Below are positions 22,662 to 33,999 of a stretch of DNA of 64,000 nucleotides, one piece after another. The notes beneath the pieces are model-generated. The model was not told the origin of the DNA. It saw nothing but the letters and a program-made list of their open reading frames with translations, and did no database searches. How positions within the stretch are numbered: the stretch's first letter is position 1; each line of letters begins with the position of its first letter. Location of the stretch: assembly GCA_003255065.1 (NCBI GenBank), contig QAOA01001011.1:17154-81153 (forward strand). Direction: 5' to 3'. This DNA comes from Cercis canadensis. Its lineage: Eukaryota; Streptophyta; Magnoliopsida; Fabales; Fabaceae. The position numbers and the translations under genes are program-made.

Positions 22662-23600
22662 CTCCCCCTCAAGCTGGTGAATAGATATCAATCATTCACA
22701 GCTTGGCAACTAAGAATTCAAATCCTAGTCTTGATAAAGCTTTGGTGAGTATATCAGCTTCCTGATGTGCGGTTGGAACAAAGGAAAGACTAATACTTCC
22801 TGAATCAATTGCATCTTTGATAAAACTACTATCAATTCTGACATGTTTCATTCCATCATGTTGTCAAGGACATACTTCCAATTTCATCTTGGATTTTTGC
22901 TTCCAATTTCTTTCTAAAGGAGTAATTGCTGGCTTGCATCCAATTTTCCTAACTTCCTTTAACAAGTCAAGGACATACTTCCTTTGATTGATAAATATTC
23001 CTTGATTGCTTCAGGCTACTTCCATACCCAAGAAGTACCTAAGTGTTCCAAGGTCTTTAACTTGGAATTCATTCTTCAAATGGGCCTTCAACTTTTCTAT
23101 CTCCTCTTGATCATCACCTGTAATTACCATATCATCTACATACACAATGAGAATAACTCTTTTTCCACTGCTTCTTTGTTTGATAAACAAGGTGTGGTTA
23201 GCTTGTCCTTGTGTGTAACCAAATGACTTCAATGTTGAACTAAATTTAGTGAACCAGGCTCTTAGAGATTGCTTTAATCCATAGAGGGAATTTTTTGAGT
23301 TTGCACACCTTGTTACTTCTACCATTAAATCGATGAGGCTTCTTCATGAACACTTCTTCCAGTTTTTCATTTAAGAAGGCATTTTTTATGTCCATTTCGT
23401 AGAGTTCCCAGTCAAGGTTTACAGCAAGAGAAAGTAATACCTTAATTGAGTTCATTTTTGCCACTGGTGCAAATGTCTCTTCATAATCTATACCATGTGT
23501 TTGATTGTATCCTTGAGCCACCAACCTTGTCTTGTATCTCTCTACCTCTCTATTTGGTTTGAATTTCACAATGAATATCCATTTAAAACCCACTACTTTC
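22662..23600 (-). mobile_element. Reverse transcriptase and RNase H remains (copia)
   Basis: The reverse-transcriptase signature YVDDM and copia words such as MDIKNAFLNEKL are recognisable between about 23,010 and 23,593. Near 22,700-22,870 a tail resembling the end of copia RNase H (DILTKAL) is seen. The region is a fossil with several breaks. Confidence 0.8.
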
Positions 23601-24135
23601 TTTGCTTGTGGAGGATCAATTGTTTCCTAAGTATCATTTTTTAGTAGGGCATTCATTTCTTCTTCAAATGCTACCTTCCATTTAGGATCTTGAAGTGTAC
23701 TTTGAATGTCTTTTGGAATGTCAACACTGTCAACTTATGCAGTAAAAGCTCTGTACTCATGAGACAATTTTGTATAAGTTAAGTGATTTGGCAGAAGATA
23801 TTGAGTGCACTTTGGTACCCCTTTTCTAAGGGCAATTAGGAGATTTGTGTTATTAACTAACACCATACCTTCATTTGTGGAATCTGGACTTAGCTCCAGT
23901 TCCAATGATTAGGCAGCTTGGGGAGGACTTCTTGAATAAACCTTGATTGGTTTCGGTCCTCCCCCTTGATGCAATTCTTGATCATGTCCTATTAAGTAAG
24001 GATGATTTGAGGGGCTAATGGAGTTGTTTGAAGGAACAGTGGGGCTGTTTGAAGGTGAAGGTGACTCTTAGGACTAGTAAGATGAAGGAAGTGATATGGG
24101 GAGAGATATGGTTGGATTCCAATGATTTTCTTCAT

Positions 24136-25410
24136 TCAAATTCTCCCCCTAAAGAGAACCATTGGGATAAAAGGATTGCTCTTCAAGGAAGGTGATGTCA
24201 TATGACAAGAATTTTTTTGATGCTGGATGGTAACATTTGTACCCATTTTGTGTGGAAGAGTATCCACAAAGATGCATTTGAGTGCCTTAGGGTCAAGTTT
24301 TCCTCTGTGAGGGTTATGATTGTAAAGAAATGTCATGCAACCAAATACCTTTAGAGGCAAAGAATGAAGGAGATGAGCTTTGGGAAAGGTGTCTAGCAAG
24401 CAGTTGATGGGGGTACGAAGATTGAGTGGTTTTAATTGTAATCGGTTTATGAGGTAGGTTGTTGTGAGGACAATTTCTCCCCAATATTTATTTGGCACAT
24501 TGTTAGCAAACATTAAGGAATGGGCTACTTTTAAAAGGTGTCGGTTTTTGCGTTCAGCAACCCCATTTTGTTGGAGGCTGTAGACACAAGAACTTTGATG
24601 AAGAACCCCATGATCAGCAAAGTAATTTGTTAGTCATTAGAGAAGTATTCCCTCCCATTGTCAATACGAAAAATTTGGATTTGGGATTGAAAAACAGTGG
24701 AATTTATTTATGAAACTATTTAACAATGGTGGTTGCTTTAGATTTTTCTCTCATAAGATAAACCAAGCAGACCCGAGTATGGTCATCAATAAAAGTGACA
24801 AACCACCTTGAACCCGTAAGAGAAGGTTCTCAGCCTGGACCCCAAATGTCACTATGTATGAGATGAAATGGTTTTGTAGCTTGATATGAATGAGAAGAGT
24901 ATGTTCTTCTTGTTTGTTTTGCAACAATGCAATGTTCACAATAAAAATTGGAAACATTTTTATTGATAACAACTAAGGGTACAAAGATTTAAGGTAAGAA
25001 AAACTAGGGTGAGCAACGCATTTATGCCACAGAATGATCTCATAATTGGAAACAGTAGATAATGATACATTTTCAAGTGATTGAGTATTGGAGGAAGAAC
25101 CAGAATCACCAAGGAAGTAGAGGCCACCACGCTCCCTAGCACTGCCAATCATCTTCCCCGAAGATAGGTCCTGAAACACACATAGAGAAGGAAAAAATGT
25201 CACTACACAATTTTGGTCTTTGGTAAGTTTACTAATTGAAACCAAATTGCAATTCAAATTGGGGACATGGAGAACTAGTTTCAAGTTTAGTCCTAAAAGT
25301 TCTACAGTGCCACAACCGTCTGCCTTTACTATTTTTCCATCAGCTACGATAATTCGTATATCATCCTTGCATGTGTCATAGGTAGGGAAGTTGTCCCAAT
25401 TTCCAATCAT
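24136..25410 (-). mobile_element. Integrase region remains (copia)
   Basis: Pre-integrase words (LWHKCVAHPSF) appear near 25,000, and the integrase end words (YWGEIVLTTTYLINR, followed by VFGC) near 24,300-24,500. These place integrase before reverse transcriptase, which defines copia. Broken. Confidence 0.75.
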
Positions 25411-25799
25411 GTGATCTGATGCTCCAGTGTCAATGATTTAGTCCTAGTGTTTTTTGGCTTTTGTGAAACATGAGTAGGGTGTGTTAACTTGATAAGCAAC
25501 AATTGCACTTAGAGAAGAATGCTCATTTTCTGGTTCTTTGAGGAAGTTTTGGTGGCTGAGTATTGACTGTAGCACCTTCCCTTGTTCAGGAGTTAGGCTG
25601 AGTTGACCATTGTTATTGTTGTCAATCGAGGCCTCTGCTGCAAGAGCTTTAGTGGGCTCTCTCTAATTTCGTGGCTTCCACCCGGTTGGTCTATATTGAT
25701 TTTCTAGCAATTTTCCTGAGTATAATTAGTCTTGTGACAATGGTCACACCATATTTGCCCACTGCCTTCCTTTCTAGTTCTCTGATTTTTCTGACTGAA

Positions 25800-26508
25800 G
25801 GAGTTTGGCTTGTTCTAATGAGTAGCTAGTGCTGAACCAGGTGCTGAATCTGATCCAGCAGAGGAAGGGGTGAGCATAACCCGTTTTCTGCTTTCTTCTC
25901 TTCTAACTTCAGCAAATGCTTCCCGAATTGTAGGGAAAGGTTTTCTTCCTAATAGCCTTCTTCTGACTTCGTCCAAGTCCCTGTTCAGGCCGTGCAAGAA
26001 GTCAAACACATACTTTTTCCACCATTCGGGAAAACTGAATTCCATCTTCAGAACAATTCCATTTGATTTCATAGAATAAGTCCATCTCCTGCCATAATTC
26101 AGTCAAAGAATTATAGTACTATGTGACTGATTTGCTTCCTTGTTTCATCTCCCGAATTCTGGATCAAACCTCGAAACATTTGTGAGGTATTCTCCATGTC
26201 CAAGTAGATTTCTTTGATTGCCTCTCATATTTTTGTGGCAGTCTTGTAGAATAGATAAGTTAGCCCTATTTTGGGCTCCATGGAATTAATTAATCATGTC
26301 ATTACAATCTAATTCTCAGCATCCCATGTGCTGAATTGAGATCGGTTGTAGGGGGCATGGGAGTAGTGCCAGTGACATACCCAGCCTTCCATTTACTCTT
26401 AAGCACGAGGAAGACAAATTGGAACCATTCTCTAAAGTTGGTTCCATTGAGTTTGTGTTGGGTAATTTGAAGGGAATGATTTTCGAGGGTGGGGTTTGGC
26501 ATAGGCAT
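25800..26508 (-). mobile_element. gag region remains (copia)
   Basis: The words HKLNGTNFREW and then GYVTGTTP at 26,300-26,508 are typical of the N-terminal gag segment of plant copia elements, and a later gag stretch is seen at 25,815-26,072. Broken. Confidence 0.7.
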
Positions 26509-26585
26509 GGATGTACCTCGTTGAGTGGCAGACGAGGTGGTTTCTTAAATGGAATCAGCTTCAGCCATTGAAAGCTCTAATACCA

Positions 26586-26850
26586 TGAACAAAGAGGCTA
26601 TAAGAAAGAATCCTCTCTCTTAATCTTTAGAGTATAGATTTATAGAATATTTATAGGCTAAAGCTATCCTAATTCTAAGAAGGAAATAAGGAAATATGAA
26701 CGAAATTACTCCTCACCTACAAAGGATAATAACTAAAAAATTACAATCAATTACAGTATTACATTAAATGTTAATCTAATTATATTTAAATGCTAATTCC
26801 TATCAATCACTAAGAGTGATTTTTGTCAATCACCAAGATTCTCTCCAACA
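26586..26850 (-). repeat. 5' LTR of the copia element
   Basis: Pair of the LTR at 22,419, slightly longer through an internal size difference; the primer-binding site adjoins it. Confidence 0.88.
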
Positions 26851-26855
26851 AGTTC

Positions 26856-27520
26856 ATTAGTTCTTCCCCAAAGTAAAATATAATTTCTGCAATATCAACT
26901 ATAGAAACCAAGTTGATTTCTCAAGTTTCTTGAGTACATAGGAACACAATTTATTCGAGTCGGTTTGACAGATATTCACAAACTGGAATTCTATCACTTA
27001 ACTATTGTCACATGCAGACCAAATCACAACAATTCCTATCAATTCTAGGTATAAATTTGGAGAAAATTTTTTATAGAGACTTGTCTGAATAGAATATGTT
27101 GGCCTACTAATGGGGCCAAATCTCATGCTTTCTCCACACGCTGTTGCCTAACAATCTGTTATATAAAATATTCTCGTCACGCTGGCTAATTATTATCATA
27201 CTTTTATACTGGTTCTCCTCTTGCCTACTAACAATATGATTTTAAAGGCTATCAACCAGATGCTGCTCATGGTTTATAGACAATGTTGGTTTCTTGCTAT
27301 ATATCAGTTGTGCAATCAATATGAACAAAACATCAAACATGTGTGATGTACAAAGTATGTCTACTAAATGGAGTAGCTACGATACAATACATATAACAAA
27401 CATTAAGCTTCACCTCTGTAGACATCTTTGATTTCAAGTGGGGAACTCTGTTGGCCATTATTTCAGAAGGTAGGGTATGGACTGTCATTTAATTTCTTGA
27501 TCCTCAAGAGAGACCTGTGT
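26856..27520. other. Intergenic region, unit B
   Basis: Paralogous to 15,263-15,930. No gene is visible. Confidence 0.6.
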
Positions 27521-27529
27521 GACAATATC

Positions 27530-27609
27530 ATGTGAACTTTCATGACCTCTTGTCTCTCAGTAGATCCCATCATATAGTGTCTTCAACAATCATTTCAACC
27601 GTATATAAA
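27530..27609 (+). promoter_or_regulatory. Promoter of the SAUR at 27721
   Basis: CATGTG near 27,529, TGTCTC at 27551-27556, ATCCCATCA after it, and TATATAAA at 27602-27609. Confidence 0.55.
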
Positions 27610-27720
27610 TGCATTCATTTTTTAGTTCACAAGCACCACAACAAAGCATTTGCATCCCGAACCATCAAAATTTAGATTGTTTCACATCATTTGGCTCTTC
27701 CTGAAGATAAACACAAACCA

Positions 27721-27984
27721 ATGGGTCTCCATTTACCTGCTATTCTACGGGCTGCATACACTTCAAAATCTCTTCAAGTACCAAAGGGCTACCTAGCAGT
27801 CTATGTTGGAGAGAAAAAGAAGCGGTTCGTGATTCCCATCTCATACTTGAACCAACCTTTATTTCAAGAATTACTTTGTCAAGCTGAAGAAGAATTCGGA
27901 TATGATCATCCAATGGGTGGTCTTACAATTCCTTGCAAGGAACATGTGTTCTTAGATATCACTTCTGGCTTGAATGGGCTATAG
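27721..27984 (+). CDS. SAUR family auxin-responsive protein
   Basis: An 87-residue SAUR, the unit-B partner of 16,130. The open frame extends upstream only from a TTG at 27,691, so ATG 27721 is the start. It keeps all constant positions lost in its partner (YVGEK, YDHPM, IPCKEH). It has Lys in KKKRF where the others have Met. The N-terminus [20 protein letters not shown] differs from the [10 protein letters not shown] type, marking a separate SAUR subtype within the array. Confidence 0.9.
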   Translation: MGLHLPAILRAAYTSKSLQVPKGYLAVYVGEKKKRFVIPISYLNQPLFQELLCQAEEEFGYDHPMGGLTIPCKEHVFLDITSGLNGL

Positions 27985-28005
27985 ATCATATTGTAGGCAA
28001 CTGAG

Positions 28006-28030
28006 ATAGATTAGAAGAGACAGTTTTGTA
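28006..28030 (+). promoter_or_regulatory. DST-like mRNA instability element
   Basis: ATAGATTA at 28006-28013 and TTTGTA at 28025-28030. Confidence 0.6.
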
Positions 28031-28034
28031 GGCA

Positions 28035-29100
28035 TTACTTTTATCTTTGTAAAGAATTCTTTTGTTATCCTTTCTTGGCAAGTGTAAAAATTTTCTACCA
28101 AAACTGAATGAGAAATTCTGAGTAACTCTGTTGTTTTTTTACTTTTGGTCAAATCTCTATGAACTCAACAAATCATGCAGCCCTCTCCACCCCAAAAAAA
28201 AGAAAAATTTGCAACTTCTGCACTGCAGTAGTGATGATGTTAACTGTTAAGTATGACAGGACAACTAATTAATAGGTTGGTAATTCCTCTAGAAAAGGAA
28301 ACTGGGAAGCAAGCTTGACCATTTTCACTGAAAATTTTTCTTTAGAAGGAGCAACCGCAAGGCTGATTCCTCCAAGATTGGTCAGAATTAGCACCTCCTA
28401 AAGAAGGAATATGTAATTAGTATGAAGACCTTGTTAAAGAGAGGATAAGAATCAGTGGCATTGACCTATGGTTTTCAATATCTATCAAATTTTATTCCCT
28501 TTCTCCTTTAAACATAAATTTCGAAATTCATTTATCTGTGCTGTATATATCAGATTTTAGTGCAAATATTTTTCTGGTAGGGCGATAAAAATTCATAGGC
28601 TATCTTTTACTTTATATTGCTATTGAAGGCCAATCAAAAAAAAATTAGACAAACAAATCTTTACAAATACTTTATGGCAATAATTTTGCCATTTGAATGG
28701 ATTGATTGGCTCTTTTGTGGGGCTATACCTCATTCATTTCTTTCCCGGTTCTGTCCTACAATTATAAGTACTGAAATTTTTTAGTAGTATTAGTTAGGTT
28801 GGGATCATGTCTAGACTATGATTTAATAGCTATCAACTAGATGTCATGGTTTATGGATTAGAATTTATTATTTAGTACTAGTAGCTATCAGCTGCCTAAT
28901 CAATATGAAGACAAAATGTGATATGTTTGGAGCATGTCTGCAACATGAAAATTAGTCCCTTACATTGGTTAAAAAATTATTAGGCTCTCAGCTATACAGA
29001 TAGCTTTCTCTTTCATTTTCAAGTGGTAAGTGTGTTGGAAGATGATCCTGAAGGTGGGACATGCATTCCCTAACCTCCAGTAACCATCAACAAAGAGACT
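28035..29100. other. Intergenic region, unit B
   Basis: Paralogous to 16,445-17,630, without the odd 160 bases seen before the N at 17,026. No gene visible. Confidence 0.55.
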
Positions 29101-29113
29101 TCTATGACAATGC

Positions 29114-29190
29114 CATGTGAGCTCTCAGAGCTGTTGTCTCTCCCTGACCCCATCACATACACCACTTACCATTGTATTAATCTATATATA
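29114..29190 (+). promoter_or_regulatory. Promoter of the SAUR at 29316
   Basis: CATGTG at 29114-29119, TGTCTC at 29135-29140, GACCCCATCACA next, and TATATATA at 29183-29190. Confidence 0.65.
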
Positions 29191-29315
29191 CTCATCATTG
29201 TGTTGAAAAGAAGCACAAGTCATTTGCATCCTCAGCAGCAGAATTCAAATATTCCTTTCTTATACGAGTCCTTTCAGATCATTGTATTGTTCTTTCTGTG
29301 GAGTGACATAGAGCA

Positions 29316-29594
29316 ATGGGTTTCCGCTTACCTGGTATTAGAAGGGCATCATTTACTGCATCCCAAGCAGCTTCCAAATCTGTTGAAGTCCCAAAAGGCT
29401 ACCTTGCAGTTTATGTTGGAGAGGAAATGAAGTGGTTCGTCATTCCCATATCATACTTGAACCAACCTTTATTCCAAGAATTATTAAGCCAAGCTGAAGA
29501 AGAGTTTGGATATGATCATCCCATGGGCGGTCTCACAATTCCTTGCAGAGAGGATGTGTTTGTAGACATCACTTCTCGCTTGAATGGGCAATAA
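29316..29594 (+). CDS. SAUR family auxin-responsive protein
   Basis: A 92-residue intronless SAUR, the unit-B partner of 17,847. It begins with the standard [13 protein letters not shown]. In the loop before the FVIP strand it reads EEMKWFVIP: Trp replaces the Arg found in every other intact copy of this subtype, from a single CGG-to-TGG change. The rest of the core and the tail DITSRLNGQ are normal. Confidence 0.9.
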   Translation: MGFRLPGIRRASFTASQAASKSVEVPKGYLAVYVGEEMKWFVIPISYLNQPLFQELLSQAEEEFGYDHPMGGLTIPCREDVFVDITSRLNGQ

Positions 29595-29631
29595 AGCATT
29601 CTGAAGAGTGAAGAAACTAAGATAGATTAGT

Positions 29632-29645
29632 GAGACAATTTTGTA
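29632..29645 (+). promoter_or_regulatory. DST-like mRNA instability element
   Basis: ATAGATTA at 29632-29639 and TTTGTA at 29640-29645 after a short spacer. Confidence 0.5.
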
Positions 29646-29649
29646 CAGA

Positions 29650-30940
29650 AGGCACTTTCTTTTCTTAGGAAGATTTTCCCTTTTCCATTTCTTTTTACCC
29701 TTCCCCTGGAAGTGGAAAATTTCTATATAAAGAGAGACAATTTTCTTTACCTTTGTCAAATCTCAATGACTTCTAATATATGGAATATCATTTTCATATA
29801 TCAATTAATTTACACAATTGCTCATTAATTTCTAATGGAGAGTAGAACAGTAATTCTTTTGCAGCCTATAGTACCATACTTTAATCTAATACCCTTGCAC
29901 CAATCATGGAACTCAAACATTTTCCCTGACTTAGCCTTAGCAACTCTCTACTAGATTCTTCTATAATATGTGGTTCATTTGGTTCCTGGTTTCAGCACCA
30001 TAGAACAAATATCAGATGTAATTCTCCTAAATTAGTGCTCCCTCCCATTTAACTATCACTTAAAAGTATGGGCCCCATTTCCTATTGTTGGTAATCTAAT
30101 CCTCCTTTGGCCTAGTCAAGTAACATCATCACAAGTAACCTAATGCTCTATTGGCCTCGTCAAGTGATTTTGAAGCATCCCACTGCAAAATTAAATATGG
30201 TATTAGTGAATACTGATCACCTGTCAATGGGACTCTAATCCATGCTATATGCTTTTCTTCTCACCTATGTTATTTGAAAAAATTGGATCTTCAACTGTAT
30301 ATTAATATTGAAGAGATAATATACTTCATAGGTTAACCATCAGTTAACTCTCTAACTTAATTGTCATGGAATTGAGTTTTCTAAGTCAAATATATGCTTC
30401 TTTCATTCTAAGGTAATTGAACTTTCTGAAATTACAAACAGGAAGAATTGAAAAGAAAATGTCATTGGTTATTTCCTCAAGGAAAACTTACTTTTGGAAA
30501 TGCTCTGACTCTTTTTTTTCCGCTCAAATTTATTGTTTAAACAGCACAGAAGAAGACAGTTCAAGGATGTTTAGCAGAGTTTCACGAATTCAAGTTTAAT
30601 TGGCACAATATTTTCATCAAACTATTAACCAAGAAAAAGTCTAAATCATCAAAGTTGTATATCAGCTTCAGTTTTAAAGAACAAGTTTTAAAGCATGTTG
30701 GCCTATTTGAAGAGCAAACCTCAAGTATTCTTCATGGGATGTTTCCTTTCGATTCTGGCTAGTGATCATCATATGTCAATTGAGTATGTCTAGAACACCA
30801 CTTGTCATGTTTTACATGGCTGAAACAAAGTTCAGGCTTGAACTGTAAACCTCTCTTTAACATCAAGTAGGCATCTGTCCTAGAAGGTGGGACGTGTATT
30901 CTAAAATATAACTTGCTGATCCTTGAGAAAGACATGTAAG
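29650..30940. other. Intergenic tail of unit B and flank of the next locus
   Basis: Paralogous to 18,180-19,440 up to about 30,910, then unique flank leading to the promoter of 31,178. No gene visible. Confidence 0.6.
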
Positions 30941-31177
30941 GCAACATCATGTGACCTCTTATGAGCACTTGTCTACCGGTAGACCCCATCATAGAGGCCT
31001 TCCACTCATAACACAGGTAGCCAATGGTTTTCCTCATATTCATTCATCTATATATACCCCTACTTCTATGCATTTAGAAGCAACAAAGATCTTTCTCATC
31101 CTTAATCATCAAATTCAAAAGACTTGCTTCTTTTACACAAATCGTTTTAGACCATTCTCTCTTTTACACATAAAGCA

Positions 31178-31421
31178 ATGGGTTTTCGCTTACCTGGTAT
31201 TAGAAGGGCTTCATATGCTGCAAAAGGGCTATCTTGCAGTCTATGTTGGAGAGACCATGAAGCGGTTCATAATTCCCATATCATACTTGAACCAACCTAC
31301 ATTTCAAGATTTGTTGAGTTGAGTCGAGGAAGAATTTGGGTATGATCATCCAATGGGTGGTCTCACAATTCCTTGCAGAGAAGATGTCTTCCTAAATATC
31401 ACTTCTAGCTTGAACGGATGA
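31178..31421 (+). pseudogene. SAUR pseudogene
   Basis: Opens [16 protein letters not shown], but the linker before the core has lost bases, so the core ([20 protein letters not shown]) lies in another frame. An additional in-frame stop stands where sister genes read AGTCAAGCTGAGG and this one AGTTGAGTCGAGG. The 3' end ([24 protein letters not shown]) is well kept. The promoter TATA box is present but the TGTCTC core reads TGTCTA. DST words follow at 31,447 (ATAGATTA, then TTTCGTA). Confidence 0.85.
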
Positions 31422-31439
31422 GCTAATCCATAATGAGAA

Positions 31440-32734
31440 GACTGACATAGATTAGTCAACACAATTTCGTAAAGCAAAGCAATTGTTTTTTGATCTTAGC
31501 AATGTAAAATATCACATTTTTTAACAGAATCACAGTCTTTTTCTATCATTTTTTACCCCACAAATTCCAATCAATTGTGAAAATCAAAGGCACTAATCAG
31601 TTGAATGTTCAACTTCAATTACTGAATAGTTATTTCTTTCATGAAGTTATGAGCAGATTTACTGTTATTTCTTTCATGCAGAAAAAGGTAAGTAAATCCT
31701 GGGAAACTCTCAATAAGAATTACAGAACAATTCATAACTAAATTCCATTATAAGACAAATATGATATTTCTTCTCAGCTGAAGTAATTATATTTTAAAAA
31801 GGAAGGACCGGCTTTATTTTTCCTCACATGTCATGTCTTCACTAAAATTATTACAAAATTTAAATACAGGGATCTGAGCACTTGCAGGACCAGTCACAGA
31901 ATATATCAAATGTAGCTCCCTTTGTTTCCTCCATGCAGCATAATCACATGAGCTTGTTTGTCATTTTTCGGTCCATAACATCTGATATGCGCCCTCCACT
32001 AATTAGATATCGTCCAAACTTTACAAAGCTCAGTGGTAGAATATATCTTCCATTTTCAAAATGAAAACAAGAAAATCTCAATCCTTAAAAATTCAATGAT
32101 AAGCCAGAGTGAGCCTCTGATCCATGCTACATATGTCTAGATACTAACAGTTTCTCAAATGCCTAACTAAGGTCATTGATTCTTTCTAGTTTCTATAATC
32201 AGAAAACATAAGAATTACATAGAAAAATTCATAAGTTCTTACCTGAAATAAAATTACTTTCATAAAATATCAAGTATAAAAAGCCACTTGATTCCCCAAT
32301 TTTTGTTCTCTAAATAGTACATAAGAAGATAATTCATTCAAGCTGGTTTAACAGTCATTCATATATAGGAATTCTATAAGTATTTCACATGCAAACCAAA
32401 TCATTGNCAAATGCCTAACTAAGGTCATTGGTTCTTTCTAGTTTCTATAATCAGAAAACATAAGAATTACATAGAAAAATTCATAAGTTCTTCCCTGAAA
32501 TAAAATTACTTTCATAAAATATCAAGTATAAAAAGCCACTTGATTCCCCAATTTTTGTTCTCTAAATAGTACATAAGAAGATAATTCATTCAAGCTGGTT
32601 TAACAGTCATTCATATATAGGAATTCTATAAGTATTTCACATGCAAACCAAATCATCGCAGAAACAAGTTTGTCTCAGATAACAGTTGCTTGAATCTTGT
32701 TCTACAGAGATGGTAGTCTTATATAAATCTAAAA

Positions 32735-32769
<35 letters not shown>

Positions 32770-33400
32770 TTGTAATAAGAATCTAATTATCCTAATAGAG
32801 TATGTTGGCCATCTTATGGGGCCAAACTTCATTCATTCTTCGCAAGGTGTTGTCTACAATTCAATGTATAAGAATGCTGGTCATAGTGGGTAATAATCAT
32901 ATTTTTCATACTAGTTCTCCTCTTGCTTCCTAACACTGATTCAATAGGAATCAACCAGGTGCCAAACACAGCTTATAGATGATGTTGGCTTGTTGCTATA
33001 TATCATATGTACAATCAATATGAAGGAAGCATGTGAGATGTACAAAGCATGTCCACTAAATGGTATATCTATATTACAACACATATAATGAACATTTGGT
33101 TTCACCTCTGCTGACCTCTTTGATTTCAAGTGGGCACTGTGTTGGCCATTAGTTCAGAAGGAAAGTTATGCACTCTCATTCCACTTCTTGATTCATGAGA
33201 TTTGATGGTTTATAGATTAGATTCCATCATTTAGTACTAGTAGTTATCTGTTGACTCAATCAATATGAAGAAAATAAGTGACATGTTTAGAACATGTCCG
33301 CAAGAGGGCCATTCCATTAGCTTCACAGTTGCACAGATCCCTTGACCTTCCAGTTTCAAGTGGTAAGTTGGCTGCCAGATCTTCCTTAAGGTGGGGCACA
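31440..33400. other. Intergenic region with contig overlap and TA microsatellite
   Basis: No gene is visible. 32,156-32,406 and 32,408-32,657 are near-identical around the N at 32,407. A TA microsatellite lies at about 32,736-32,767. The stretch 31,900-33,200 is paralogous to parts of 36,800-37,500 and 38,800-40,100. Confidence 0.6.
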
Positions 33401-33445
33401 CATTCCCAAGCCTCCTAACCCTGAATAGAGACTCAAGACAATACC

Positions 33446-33545
33446 ATGTGACCTCTAAACAGCCCTTGTCTCCCACTAGACCCTATCACAAAGACCTTTA
33501 ACAATCAATCCAGTGGTTTCCCATAGAACTGTTAATCTATTTATA
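33446..33545 (+). promoter_or_regulatory. Promoter of the SAUR at 33664
   Basis: CATGTG at about 33,445-33,450, TGTCTC at 33467-33472, and a TATTTATA box at 33538-33545. Confidence 0.6.
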
Positions 33546-33663
33546 CTCAACAATGAGTTCACAAACAACACAAGTCATTCACATCCTGAATATCAAATAT
33601 TTCTTTCTCATACAAGTCCTTTGATATCATTTTATTGTTCTTTCTGTGAAGAAACATAAAACA

Positions 33664-33942
33664 ATGGGTTTCCGCTTACCTGGTATTAGAAGGGCCTCAT
33701 TTACTGCAACCCAAGCAGCTTCCAAGTCAGTTGGAGTCCCAAAAGGATACCTTGCAGTTTATGTTGGAGAAGAAATGAGGCGGTTCATCATTCCCATATC
33801 ATACTTGAACCAATCTTCATTCCAAGAATTGCTAGGCCAAGCTGAAGAAGAATTCGGATATGATCATCCAATGGGTGGTCTCACAATTCCTTGCAGAGAG
33901 GATGTGTTTGTAGAACTCACTTCGCAGTTGAATGGGAAATAA
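33664..33942 (+). CDS. SAUR family auxin-responsive protein
   Basis: A 92-residue intronless SAUR. The frame is open from a GTG at 33,646, but ATG 33664 matches the sisters. It differs from its subtype partners by GVPKGY for [15 protein letters not shown] for [14 protein letters not shown] for NQPLF, and the tail ELTSQLNGK, making it the most diverged intact member of the TATQAASKS subtype. Constant words are intact. Confidence 0.92.
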   Translation: MGFRLPGIRRASFTATQAASKSVGVPKGYLAVYVGEEMRRFIIPISYLNQSSFQELLGQAEEEFGYDHPMGGLTIPCREDVFVELTSQLNGK

Positions 33943-33969
33943 TTCAATCTGAAGAGTGAAGACACTGAG

Positions 33970-33994
33970 ATAGAATAGTTGAGACAATTTTGTA
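33970..33994 (+). promoter_or_regulatory. DST-like element with one change
   Basis: ATAGAATA at 33970-33977 and TTTGTA at 33989-33994. Confidence 0.5.
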
Positions 33995-33999
33995 CAGGA

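Larger units (their letters stand above)
22419..26850 (-). mobile_element. Ty1/copia LTR retrotransposon, broken
   Basis: A 4.4-kb element on the - strand with LTRs at 22,419-22,661 and 26,586-26,850 (about 90% alike by eye, plus a size difference). A perfect 5-base duplication AGTTC flanks it (22,414-22,418 and 26,851-26,855), and unit A keeps the empty site near 15,260. The primer-binding site TGGTATTAGAGC abuts the right LTR at about 26,574-26,585, and a purine tract lies next to the left LTR at 22,662-22,672. Parts run in copia order on the - strand: gag, pre-integrase and integrase, reverse transcriptase, RNase H tail. It is shorter than most whole copia elements and broken in many places, so it is an old fossil. 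Confidence 0.92.
19443..30915. repeat. Tandem segmental duplication, unit B
   Basis: Follows unit A directly. It carries SAURs at 21,172, 27,721 and 29,316 in the same order as 13,985, 16,130 and 17,847 of unit A, plus a copia element that unit A lacks. After removal of the element and the overlap at 19,890 about 6.9 kb remains, close to unit A. It ends where the flank of the 31,178 locus reads ACTTGCTGATCC. Confidence 0.75.
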
